Positions 6,966-13,913 of a DNA stretch of 18,340 nucleotides are shown here, one piece after another. The DNA lies in assembly GCA_900765975.1 (NCBI GenBank), contig CAAFTS010000064.1:1-18340 (forward strand), written 5' to 3'. This DNA comes from Lachnospiraceae bacterium (GTDB taxonomy: Bacteria; Bacillota; Clostridia; Lachnospirales; Lachnospiraceae). The notes under the pieces are model-generated. The model made no database searches. It was not told the DNA's origin and saw only the letters and a list, made by a program, of their open reading frames with translations. Positions within the stretch are counted from its first letter, which is position 1. The number at the start of each line of letters is the position of its first letter. The translations under genes and the position numbers were made by a program.

Positions 6966-8093
6966 CTAATCTAGATAAATCGGGGGTTCATAGTCTTTTC
7001 CAAGCAAGGCCTTCTTTCTCTCTTGATATCCGAGAAATGCCCATTCTGTCATATCTGTCCACTGATGTTGTTTCCGATCATAGACTTGCACATATCCGAT
7101 TCTAGAAGGATGCATTCGCACACTATTGGTCTGATACTCTCTGCCCGTATACGGATTCATTTCCCCAACCGATAGGTCTTCCTCTGCATCTACATGCTTG
7201 ATCACTGGTTCAAAATCCTCGGAATCCGGCGTGATCACCTCTCTTGCCGGTTTCTTTTCTACGGGTTTTTGTTCCTCTGTTTTTCTTTCTGTTTTCTTAT
7301 CATCATTATTCCGACGCATACGGCGCAGGAAAATTCCTCCTGTGTGGAATATATCTTTTTTCTCTTCTACCGTTTTTTCTTCTGTAGCCGTCTTCTCTCT
7401 TTCCGGCTCTGCGATTTCCTCAGCTGCCGCCTCTTTTACAGATTCTGTTTCCGGTTGTACTTCCACCTCTTCCGGCGTTTTCTCTATTGGCACCGATACC
7501 TCTGCCGCCACTTCCGGCTCTTCTGGTTCCCCAGCTACCGCCTCTGGATGCACCTCCTCTGCGACATCTCCTTCTTTAATATATCCTTCTTCTGCCGGTG
7601 ACTCTTCATGCTTCATTTCTGCTGACTCCTCTTCCAGCTCCTTCAGCTCTTCATGAATCTCATAAAGTTCACCGATCGTCATATCCCTCTCATCTCCCAC
7701 AGTCTGTTCTTGTACTTCAATCGGCATTGCTTCAACAGCCTCAGTTTCCGGTTCTTCGTCAAATACCAGCGTCTGCTGATATACATCTTCTTCCTCTTCC
7801 TTTTTCCGTTTGCCGCGCTTATGATATGTGCCTGCATTCGCATACTGCATAATCTTTTCATCTTCAGCAGGATCCGTAGGGAAAATACTCAGACGAAACG
7901 GACAATCTAAAATAGCCGCGATCATGCGCATATCCTTCTCTTGAAAATTATCTCTTCCAAGACGCTGGGTCAGATTCTGCCGAGACATCGCCTTCCCTGT
8001 TCTCTCCTGTATCAACTCTGCCAGCTCTTTGATTGTCATGTTCTTGCGGCTCAATATAATCTTAACTTGCTCCCCAAATGATAAACCTTCCAT
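6966..8093 (-). CDS. HTH protein with long Glu-rich linker and conserved-looking C-terminus
   Basis: Function unknown. I start it at the ATG whose first base is 8093, because AAGGAGG (8103-8109, - strand) lies about 9 bases upstream; a longer frame begins at 8120 but would run through that site. This gives 375 residues. Residues about 5-70 look like a small XRE-type helix-turn-helix (TIKELAELIQ, MSRQNLTQRLGRDNF, KDMRMIAAILDC). Residues about 95-290 are low-complexity, dominated by Glu/Ala/Val/Pro with Lys patches, and probably disordered. Residues about 308-375 form a compact C-terminal unit (NPYTGREYQTNSVRMHPSRIGYVQVYDRK, QWTDMTEWAFLGYQERKKALLG). There is no membrane segment. It lies 10 bases upstream of dgt. 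It could be a DNA-binding architectural or regulatory protein; I do not recognise a named family. Confidence 0.75.
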   Translation of the reverse strand: MEGLSFGEQVKIILSRKNMTIKELAELIQERTGKAMSRQNLTQRLGRDNFQEKDMRMIAAILDCPFRLSIFPTDPAEDEKIMQYANAGTYHKRGKRKKEEEEDVYQQTLVFDEEPETEAVEAMPIEVQEQTVGDERDMTIGELYEIHEELKELEEESAEMKHEESPAEEGYIKEGDVAEEVHPEAVAGEPEEPEVAAEVSVPIEKTPEEVEVQPETESVKEAAAEEIAEPEREKTATEEKTVEEKKDIFHTGGIFLRRMRRNNDDKKTERKTEEQKPVEKKPAREVITPDSEDFEPVIKHVDAEEDLSVGEMNPYTGREYQTNSVRMHPSRIGYVQVYDRKQHQWTDMTEWAFLGYQERKKALLGKDYEPPIYLD

Positions 8094-8213
8094 TATAAAA
8101 AACCTCCTTATCGTTTGCATCTATACTCGGGCAGTCTATAGAAACTTTTTCATTGCTTCATAAATCTATCCTTTTCCCTTTTTCATTCTATCAAATCAAT
8201 TTTCAAATGTAAA

Positions 8214-8251
8214 GAGGCCAGATGAATTTCTCCATCTGACCTCATTTTTTT
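8214..8251. terminator. Hairpin terminator downstream of vanY
   Basis: GAGG-C-CAGATG (8214-8224) pairs with CATCTG-A-CCTC (8233-8243), with one C/A mismatch and an 8-base loop. It begins about 35 bases past the vanY stop. A run of seven T follows on the + strand, so read from the - strand the hairpin has an A tract before it and only a T-rich TTTACATTT after it. It is the likely end of the vanY transcript, though the better U-tract faces the strand with no gene reading into it. Confidence 0.6.
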
Positions 8252-8278
8252 CTAAAATGTCACAAAATAATTGCGCAT

Positions 8279-9106
8279 CTATTTTCCCAGATATTCTTCT
8301 AAAGTAAGTCCCTGTTCCGTAATCTCCCGGGCAGCTTCTTTTCCCACATATCGATAATGCCATGGTTCATATACAATCCCTGTAACCGCTGATTTATCTA
8401 CCGGGTATCTTAAAATAAATCCATATTCCCAACAATGTTCAGCAAACCATTTAGCTTCCGCAGTCTCTGCTTGCCGTTCATCTAGCTCTGCAAATTCCGC
8501 AGAAGTAATGTCCAACGCCAATCCGGTAGCATGCTCGCTTGTTCCGGGAACAGCAACCGACTTCGCTGTTTCATCGTATGCATCCAGAGGCGTATAGCCC
8601 TGCGCAATCCATGTCACCATCGTTTCATTAAAAACTTGACGCTGATATTCATAATCTCTGTATGCAGAACAGATATAAGGGTTTAGTCCATCGGCCCGGA
8701 TATCTGCCAGCATCTCTTTCAAATCATCCACAATTCTTTGATCTACATACATCCCTTGTTCAATCTCTACGAGTTTCGGTGCATATTCTTTTGACAATGG
8801 ATACGCTTTATTTACTAATGTCAGTTTCCAATCTTCCTGCTCCGACGCCAGCGATTCTGCGTTTAATTTTGCCGCCTCCACCGCATCAACCACCTGTACC
8901 TGCGGTTCTTCATTTTCTATCTGTTCCGGCACTTGCTGCTGTACTGTATTTTGTATTTTGTCCGATGTTTCATCCTCTTTCTCTTTTTCTCCGGCTCCGC
9001 CGAATACAGAAAAACAAATTCCACCGCACACGAATCCAATCACTACACCACAGAGCAGAATTCGTTTCATGCGCACTTCCACGTTCTTATTTTTATCTAT
9101 ACCCAT
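8279..9106 (-). CDS. Membrane-anchored D-alanyl-D-alanine carboxypeptidase, VanY/M15B type
   Basis: Zinc peptidase expected to remove the terminal D-Ala from peptidoglycan stem peptides outside the membrane. With the ATG at 9106 (2 bases after the upstream stop) it has 275 residues; a Met at 9070 with GGAAG before it is a credible alternative, and a TTG frame from 9166 is unlikely. Residues about 15-36 form one hydrophobic signal-anchor segment, then an acidic Gln/Glu-rich linker to about residue 90. The catalytic domain has SAYRDYEYQ (147-155), the SEHATGLALD motif (190-199; ligands His192, Asp199) and EPWHYRYVG (247-255; Glu247 catalytic, His250 ligand). No vanHAX, vanRS or vanZ genes are nearby, so a cell-wall maintenance role is more likely than acquired glycopeptide resistance. 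Confidence 0.88.
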   Translation of the reverse strand: MGIDKNKNVEVRMKRILLCGVVIGFVCGGICFSVFGGAGEKEKEDETSDKIQNTVQQQVPEQIENEEPQVQVVDAVEAAKLNAESLASEQEDWKLTLVNKAYPLSKEYAPKLVEIEQGMYVDQRIVDDLKEMLADIRADGLNPYICSAYRDYEYQRQVFNETMVTWIAQGYTPLDAYDETAKSVAVPGTSEHATGLALDITSAEFAELDERQAETAEAKWFAEHCWEYGFILRYPVDKSAVTGIVYEPWHYRYVGKEAAREITEQGLTLEEYLGK

Positions 9107-9108
9107 AT

Positions 9109-9750
9109 TTATAACCCCAATTGAATTACTCGAATGTCCGGCTCGATTTCTGTATCTGTCGAACAAACTGCTACCCTATATGCTCCTCCCCCCAACTCGG
9201 TTTCCATATAATAAAACGGAACCGAAAACTCTTCCGGCTTATGGAGAAATACCGATGGATTTCCTAAACGGATTTCAAAAGAATTCATTTCCATCGCCAT
9301 CCCCTTTCGTGTTGCCTTCATAAAGCTCTCTTTCAACACCCAATACCGATAAAATAACTCTTTTTGCTGTTCCTCGTTTCTTTCTCCTACTATATACTGA
9401 TATTCCGATTCACAGAAAAAGTGCTTCGCAATATTTAAATTAACTGCTCGCACCTTTTCTACATCGCACCCAAGTAAAATCTGCGCATCATTTTTTTCTC
9501 CGTCAACACTGACAGAACAGAGCACATAACTTCCGGAATGAGAAAAATTAAACACCGCTGTTTCATCCAACTGATACACTTGTCTCATTTGCGCATAAAC
9601 AGACCACACTCCTATACTCTGAGCTTTCTTTTTCATCTGTTTCAAGCGATCTGCCTTTTCCTGTCTCCGCTTCGGTGCTTGCAGATAATACTTTTCATAA
9701 CACGCCTCCTGCATAAGAGGTTCTATATTAGCTGCCCACGTTTGTATCAT
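9109..9750 (-). CDS. Sfp-type 4'-phosphopantetheinyl transferase
   Basis: Transfers the phosphopantetheine arm of CoA to a serine of a carrier protein. The 213-residue protein has the Sfp superfamily order: FNFSHSGSYV (67-76), GCDVEKVR (94-101) with Mg ligands Asp96 and Glu98, and YWVLKESFMKATRKGM (136-151) with Trp137, Lys140, Glu141 and Lys145. The two-motif length separates it from the shorter AcpS trimer type. AGGAAGA directly precedes the ATG at 9750. It sits 17 bases after the GGDEF/EAL gene and 2 bases before vanY, so it is mid-operon. No NRPS, PKS or carrier-protein gene is present in the window, so its substrate (fatty-acid ACP, a D-alanyl carrier or a biosynthetic carrier) is unknown. 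Confidence 0.88.
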   Translation of the reverse strand: MIQTWAANIEPLMQEACYEKYYLQAPKRRQEKADRLKQMKKKAQSIGVWSVYAQMRQVYQLDETAVFNFSHSGSYVLCSVSVDGEKNDAQILLGCDVEKVRAVNLNIAKHFFCESEYQYIVGERNEEQQKELFYRYWVLKESFMKATRKGMAMEMNSFEIRLGNPSVFLHKPEEFSVPFYYMETELGGGAYRVAVCSTDTEIEPDIRVIQLGL

Positions 9751-9767
9751 TCTTCCTGACCCACTCT

Positions 9768-11384
9768 TTATTTCATATAACGCAATTCAAACGTATCAAT
9801 CGTAATCGGCTTATTAAATAATGTTCCCTGCACATATTCACAACCCAATTCTTTCAGCATATTTAACTGATCCTGAGTCTCAACACCTGCCGCAGTTACT
9901 CTCGCTCCCAATCTTCGACATACATCAATTACCGCCTTGGCTACAATCTGGCTACGGCTGTTTCCTACAATATCAGAAACAAGACTCTTGTCCATCTTTA
10001 ATCCATCAAATTCCATAATGGAGAGAATTGAAAAACTGGAGTCCTTCTCCCCAAAATGATCCAATGTTACCCGGATATTTGCCTTACGCATCTTGTTGCT
10101 CGTCTCTGCCAGCATCTCCTGGTTCATTCCATGAGCAGACTCCGACACTTCCACTTCAAGATATTCGCATGGCACTTGATACTTCTCCACTAACTCCAAC
10201 ATCTGATCTGCCATGCTTTCATGCCGCAGTGTTGCCCCTGCAAAATTAACAGAAATCGGAAGCATTGGCAAGCCTTCTTCTTCCCATCGGGCAAGTGTTT
10301 TGCAAATCTGCTCAAACACATAAATATCTAAATAATGCGATAACTTTGTTTCTTCCAATAGTGTGATATATCTTCCTGGATTCATAATACCAAGATCTTT
10401 ATGATGATAACGTACAACAGCTTCTGCGCCTACCGCTTCTTCTGTTTCAGCATCCATGATCGGAAGAAGACATACTATAAAGTTTCCATTTTCCAGATCA
10501 TTTAATAAATCTTCCTTGATGATTGGCTCATGATGCCCTTTTTTCAAATGCTTATAATACTTTTGCTTTTCATCACGCATCATATTTTCAGCACCAGAAA
10601 TCACACTACTTACATTAATATCAACTTTTTCCCATGCATATCCCATTGACGTAAGACCAAGGCTGATATTCTCCAACCTTTCATGGGCACGGTTCACCTG
10701 CTTCATAAAGGTTTCATAAGAAATATCTTCGGAAATAGCCAGAAATTCATCTCCGGTTAGACGATATACAGCTCCCGGACGAAAATACTCTTCCAAGAGT
10801 TCTCCAACCCGGATCACCACTTCATCCCCGTATTCTCTGCCGAATTCTTTATTAAAGTTCTTCAAACCATTGATATCCACTGACAATGCCCCTAATGACT
10901 TTAATTCTTTTTGCTCATCCTGTGCAAGATAAGACACAAAACTATTTCGATTCAGCAGCCCTGTCAGATCATCATGATAACTTAAATATTCCTGCTGTTT
11001 CTGCATCTTCTGCATGATAATTATCTGAGACAGTATCGGAAGCATTGCCTCAAGCAACTCTAGTGTACAACCTCCACGATGTACCTTCACCGCTGCCAAC
11101 ACCGCTGTCACCCCTTCTTCCAAGGGACGATGTACACTATAACTTTCTTCTGTTGTATCCAACACTTCCTGCTTTATCCACTTTGGCCATTCTTCCGTAT
11201 CCAGCAGCTTTATCCGATCTCTCTGCCATGGTACATTTTCTGCACACCATTCATAAATTGTCAGTATTTCATATTCGTCCTTCTCAATATAATAAACGTA
11301 TTCTGAATCATAATAATTTCTCACCTTACTCAGAACCTCATTCATAATCTCAAGAATTGAACGAAGTGACTGTTTTTCACTCAT
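9768..11384 (-). CDS. GAF-like/GGDEF/EAL protein with degenerate c-di-GMP motifs
   Basis: Cytosolic signalling protein of 538 residues; I start at 11384, where GGGAGTG precedes the ATG, not at the longer frame from 11531 that would run through its own promoter. Residues about 10-125 are a likely GAF-type sensor with no membrane span. GGDEF domain about 135-285: DDLTGLLNRN (138-147), SVDINGLKNFN (168-178), and YRLTGDEFLAI (207-217), i.e. TGDEF instead of GGDEF, with no RxxD inhibitory site just before it. EAL domain about 290-535: EAV in place of EAL (321-323), N380, E412/E415, LDHFG (441-445) where active enzymes have DDFG, LKMD (462-465), AAGVET (498-503). Most phosphodiesterase ligands remain, but the second Asp of DDFG is His, so turnover is doubtful; a binding or effector role is plausible. 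Confidence 0.88.
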   Translation of the reverse strand: MSEKQSLRSILEIMNEVLSKVRNYYDSEYVYYIEKDEYEILTIYEWCAENVPWQRDRIKLLDTEEWPKWIKQEVLDTTEESYSVHRPLEEGVTAVLAAVKVHRGGCTLELLEAMLPILSQIIIMQKMQKQQEYLSYHDDLTGLLNRNSFVSYLAQDEQKELKSLGALSVDINGLKNFNKEFGREYGDEVVIRVGELLEEYFRPGAVYRLTGDEFLAISEDISYETFMKQVNRAHERLENISLGLTSMGYAWEKVDINVSSVISGAENMMRDEKQKYYKHLKKGHHEPIIKEDLLNDLENGNFIVCLLPIMDAETEEAVGAEAVVRYHHKDLGIMNPGRYITLLEETKLSHYLDIYVFEQICKTLARWEEEGLPMLPISVNFAGATLRHESMADQMLELVEKYQVPCEYLEVEVSESAHGMNQEMLAETSNKMRKANIRVTLDHFGEKDSSFSILSIMEFDGLKMDKSLVSDIVGNSRSQIVAKAVIDVCRRLGARVTAAGVETQDQLNMLKELGCEYVQGTLFNKPITIDTFELRYMK

Positions 11385-11397
11385 AATAACACTCCCA

Positions 11398-11416
11398 CAC
11401 CGGTCCTTTCCCGGTA
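11398..11416 (-). promoter_or_regulatory. Small GC-rich inverted repeat in the GGDEF/EAL leader
   Basis: On the - strand ACCGG and CCGGT are separated by GAAAGGA, about 15 bases upstream of the start codon. The loop sequence itself resembles a ribosome-binding motif. It could be a weak translational control hairpin or chance; only the symmetry is seen. Confidence 0.3.
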
Positions 11417-11453
11417 AAAAAATTTCCCTTCTTGGTAAATAAAAACTATGTTT

Positions 11454-11482
11454 ATTGTAGTATAATCCTTCTGAAATTGCAA
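11454..11482 (-). promoter_or_regulatory. Promoter of the GGDEF/EAL-PPTase-vanY operon
   Basis: Read on the - strand: TTGCAA (11482-11477), a 17-base spacer, then TACAAT (11459-11454), which matches the -10 consensus at 5 of 6 bases. It lies just after the stop of the membrane-protein gene and about 70 bases before the GGDEF/EAL start. It would allow the three downstream genes to be expressed apart from the membrane protein. Confidence 0.6.
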
Positions 11483-11487
11483 TAAAG

Positions 11488-12363
11488 TTACTCTTGCTTC
11501 TCCTCTTTTTTCTTGTCCTTTTCTCCCACAATTCTCAGAAAATCTCTGTCCTGTTTCTTCCTCTGTGGTACAAAACGTGCTACAATATTTCCCTTTCCAC
11601 GATTTTTCACATAAACATATCCAAAAACTGAAAATACAACTGCTCCAATAAAATTCACAATTAAATCTTTCATCGTGTCAATTAAACCAATATCCAGATA
11701 ACCGCCGATTTCCAGCTCCTTGCCATTTATGACAACCGACCGAATAGGATCAATGACGGATACGATATTCCTTCCGTCAGGATTTAAAGTTACTGACCGA
11801 ATCGCCTGAATCACCGTATCTTTCTGCATATCCAATCCAAAGATCATATCCATTCCAAACTCAAAAAACTCCCATACAACACCAATTGTCATAGAAAAAC
11901 AAAATGCTACAATCGCGGTAAATAACGGAGATAATTGAAATGTCATCCGATCACTTCGATTCAACAGATCTACCATAGAAAATCCAATTGCCGCCGCAAG
12001 AAATCCATTAATCGTATGCAAAATCGTATCCCACATCGGTATCATGATATAATACTCTCGGATTTCCCCCAAGATTTCTGCCGAAAATATAAATATCAAA
12101 ATCAAAATTTCCAAAACAGTAGGAAATTCAATCTTTAATGTAACCTGAATCAAACTCGGCATAATCAAAAGAATCAACGTCAAGATACAAAGAAAGAAAT
12201 TCTCATAATTCCCATTTAAAAACTGTAAAATCATTGTCACGATTACAAGAATTCTCAACACAACATATACAATAAAAGAGCTCTTATGCTCTCGCAATTC
12301 CATATCCAGAGCTTTTTTAATATTCTTCATTCTATTTCCAGTTTGTCTCTTATCTTTCGACAT
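11488..12363 (-). CDS. Multi-span membrane protein, YjdF/DUF2238-like
   Basis: Integral membrane protein of 291 residues, function unknown. About six hydrophobic segments are visible, beginning near residue 30 (FIVYVVLRILVIVTMILQFL), then about 55-73, 82-98, 110-132, 146-165 and 235-252. The motifs MWDTILHTINGFLAAAIGF, GVVWEFFEFGMD and DTMKDLIVNFIGAVVF resemble the DUF2238/YjdF family, where the Trp-Asp, His and Glu residues within membranes are conserved. The C-terminus is strongly charged (KKEEKQE) and cytosolic by the positive-inside rule. AGGAAAGG lies about 11 bases before the ATG; Met12 is an alternative start. It has its own strong promoter. No clear terminator separates it from the GGDEF/EAL gene, so read-through is possible. 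Confidence 0.72.
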   Translation of the reverse strand: MSKDKRQTGNRMKNIKKALDMELREHKSSFIVYVVLRILVIVTMILQFLNGNYENFFLCILTLILLIMPSLIQVTLKIEFPTVLEILILIFIFSAEILGEIREYYIMIPMWDTILHTINGFLAAAIGFSMVDLLNRSDRMTFQLSPLFTAIVAFCFSMTIGVVWEFFEFGMDMIFGLDMQKDTVIQAIRSVTLNPDGRNIVSVIDPIRSVVINGKELEIGGYLDIGLIDTMKDLIVNFIGAVVFSVFGYVYVKNRGKGNIVARFVPQRKKQDRDFLRIVGEKDKKKEEKQE

Positions 12364-12395
12364 ACTAATAATATCCTTTCCTTAGTTATATATTG

Positions 12396-12424
12396 ATGCT
12401 ACCTTTTACAAAGAAAAATGTCAA
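12396..12424 (-). promoter_or_regulatory. TTGACA promoter of the membrane-protein gene
   Basis: On the - strand a perfect TTGACA (12424-12419) is followed by a 17-base spacer and TAGCAT (12401-12396, 4 of 6 to consensus). Transcription would start near 12389, giving a short leader of about 25 bases before the ATG at 12363. Confidence 0.65.
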
Positions 12425-12470
12425 TATCTCTTATTTTTAAATTATTTTATATTCTTCAGAATACTATTCT

Positions 12471-12517
12471 TTACAAAATAAATACTGCTGCATTAGAATA
12501 TTCTAAACGCAGCAGTA
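12471..12517 (-). terminator. Long hairpin terminator of the GH42/transporter operon
   Basis: TACTGCTGC (12483-12491) and GCAGCAGTA (12509-12517) form a perfect 9-bp outer stem. The interior is itself a perfect palindrome, TTAGAATATTCTAA (12493-12506), so the whole makes a near-continuous long stem. Read on the - strand it is followed by TTTATTTTG. It starts about 35 bases beyond the transporter stop, as expected for an intrinsic terminator. Confidence 0.8.
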
Positions 12518-12552
12518 ACCAAAAATTTTTTTCATATATTCATGTAAATATA

Positions 12553-13890
12553 TTATTCTCCCGAACCTCTTCTTTCGGCAAGATCTTTCTGAATTTTAGG
12601 ATAAATTTTATCAAGATTAGCATTCAACAATACAATCAATCCAATCACCGTAATAATGAGTGGTACATAAGTATAAAGGGCCTTTATGGATTCCAGTGCA
12701 CTTGCTGACTTCACAACATCCGTTCCTACATAATTACCAAGAGCAAGTCCCCAACCTACAATCGCTGAACCTATGCCTGTCCCAACCTTCATTCCAAAAC
12801 TAGTTGCGCTGTAAGTTACACCTTCATTTCTAACTCCGGTTTTCCACTCTCCATAGTCAGCAACATCCGCCACCATCGCATAAATTCCCGCTGAATTTGG
12901 AATATGTCCAATCCCTCTAACGGCAAGTCCAATGAGAACAGCAATAAGGTTAGTTGGCGCAATCAATATAATTGCATAGCCAATAATTTCAAGAATGTAG
13001 CCAACTACCATACATTTCCATTTTCCAAATCTATTCGCCAATGACGGAAAAAGAAACAATCCAAGCATAATTGGAATATAATTCGCAAGTGTCATTGTAC
13101 CATAAATATCCTCATTTCCAAGAAAATCTTTTGCAAAATAAATTCCAACTCCTCCTGTTAATCCCATTGCAGCAAAATTAACCATAAATAATATTGCAAC
13201 AAGAATAAAATATTTATTTCTAAATAACATTTTAAAGGAAAGCATAATACTTATATCACTATCCGCATTTTTCTTTTCTTCATATGTACGTTCTTTTGTA
13301 CCAAAAAACGTAAACAAAAGACATATTAAACCACATATTCCAAATATAATTGACATCCCTGTCCATCCATAACGATTTACAAGCGGCATTGTTATATAGG
13401 AAATGATAATCATTATGGCATATACAAAAATATAACGAATAGATGTCATACTGGTTCTATCATCCTGCCTGCCTGTTATAAATGAAAGGAGCGTAGAATA
13501 TGCTAAATTGCATGCAGTAAAAATTATAACAGCGATTAGAATATATGTAATTGTTGCATATGTAATTTTCCCCTTATCAGAAAAACCTGCGGGCACACTA
13601 AAACACAAAATCAAACCAATCATCATAAGTGGAGATGTCCATAAAATCCATGGTCTTGCTTTGCCCCAGCGTGAATGTGTCCTATCAATAACAGCCCCCA
13701 TTCCCAAATCTGATATTCCATCCAAAACACGCGTAACAAGCATGATTGTACCTACCACCCCTGCTGCAATTCCTACGCTGTCTGTATAATACATTGTAAG
13801 AAAGGAACCTATTACCGTCCAAATAAAGTTGCATCCCACATCTCCCATAGCAAAAGCGAGTTTTTCCTTAAGTGTTATTCGTTCATTCAT
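12553..13890 (-). CDS. GPH-family (MelB-like) sugar:cation symporter
   Basis: Probable inner-membrane uptake system for a galactoside or related oligosaccharide, coupled to Na+ or H+. I start at the ATG at 13890, preceded by GGAGGG at 6-7 bases; the frame opening at 13905 contains that ribosome site. The 445 residues give about 12 hydrophobic spans. The N-terminal half has the family signature around residues 54-82 (RVLDGISDLGMGAVIDR then THSRWGKARPW), in which Asp57 and Asp61 align with the cation-binding Asp55 and Asp59 of E. coli MelB. It lies 23 bases after the GH42 gene in the same direction, so the pair probably imports and then cleaves the same sugar. Substrate cannot be read from sequence. 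Confidence 0.88.
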   Translation of the reverse strand: MNERITLKEKLAFAMGDVGCNFIWTVIGSFLTMYYTDSVGIAAGVVGTIMLVTRVLDGISDLGMGAVIDRTHSRWGKARPWILWTSPLMMIGLILCFSVPAGFSDKGKITYATITYILIAVIIFTACNLAYSTLLSFITGRQDDRTSMTSIRYIFVYAIMIIISYITMPLVNRYGWTGMSIIFGICGLICLLFTFFGTKERTYEEKKNADSDISIMLSFKMLFRNKYFILVAILFMVNFAAMGLTGGVGIYFAKDFLGNEDIYGTMTLANYIPIMLGLFLFPSLANRFGKWKCMVVGYILEIIGYAIILIAPTNLIAVLIGLAVRGIGHIPNSAGIYAMVADVADYGEWKTGVRNEGVTYSATSFGMKVGTGIGSAIVGWGLALGNYVGTDVVKSASALESIKALYTYVPLIITVIGLIVLLNANLDKIYPKIQKDLAERRGSGE

Positions 13891-13913
13891 TATATTTCCC
13901 TCCATATCTAAAA

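Noticed and set aside
7198..7656. Ser-rich 152-residue frame on the + strand
   Set aside because: It is the antisense shadow of the Glu-rich linker (GAA/GAG read as TTC/CTC); no ribosome site or independent domain.
9768..11531. Longer 587-residue version of the GGDEF/EAL protein
   Set aside because: The extra 49 N-terminal residues would cross the predicted promoter and overlap the upstream gene; the ATG at 11384 has a good ribosome site.
12483..12517. Long palindrome as a recombination or attachment site
   Set aside because: Its place just after the transporter stop and the T-rich tail on the - strand are better explained as a terminator.
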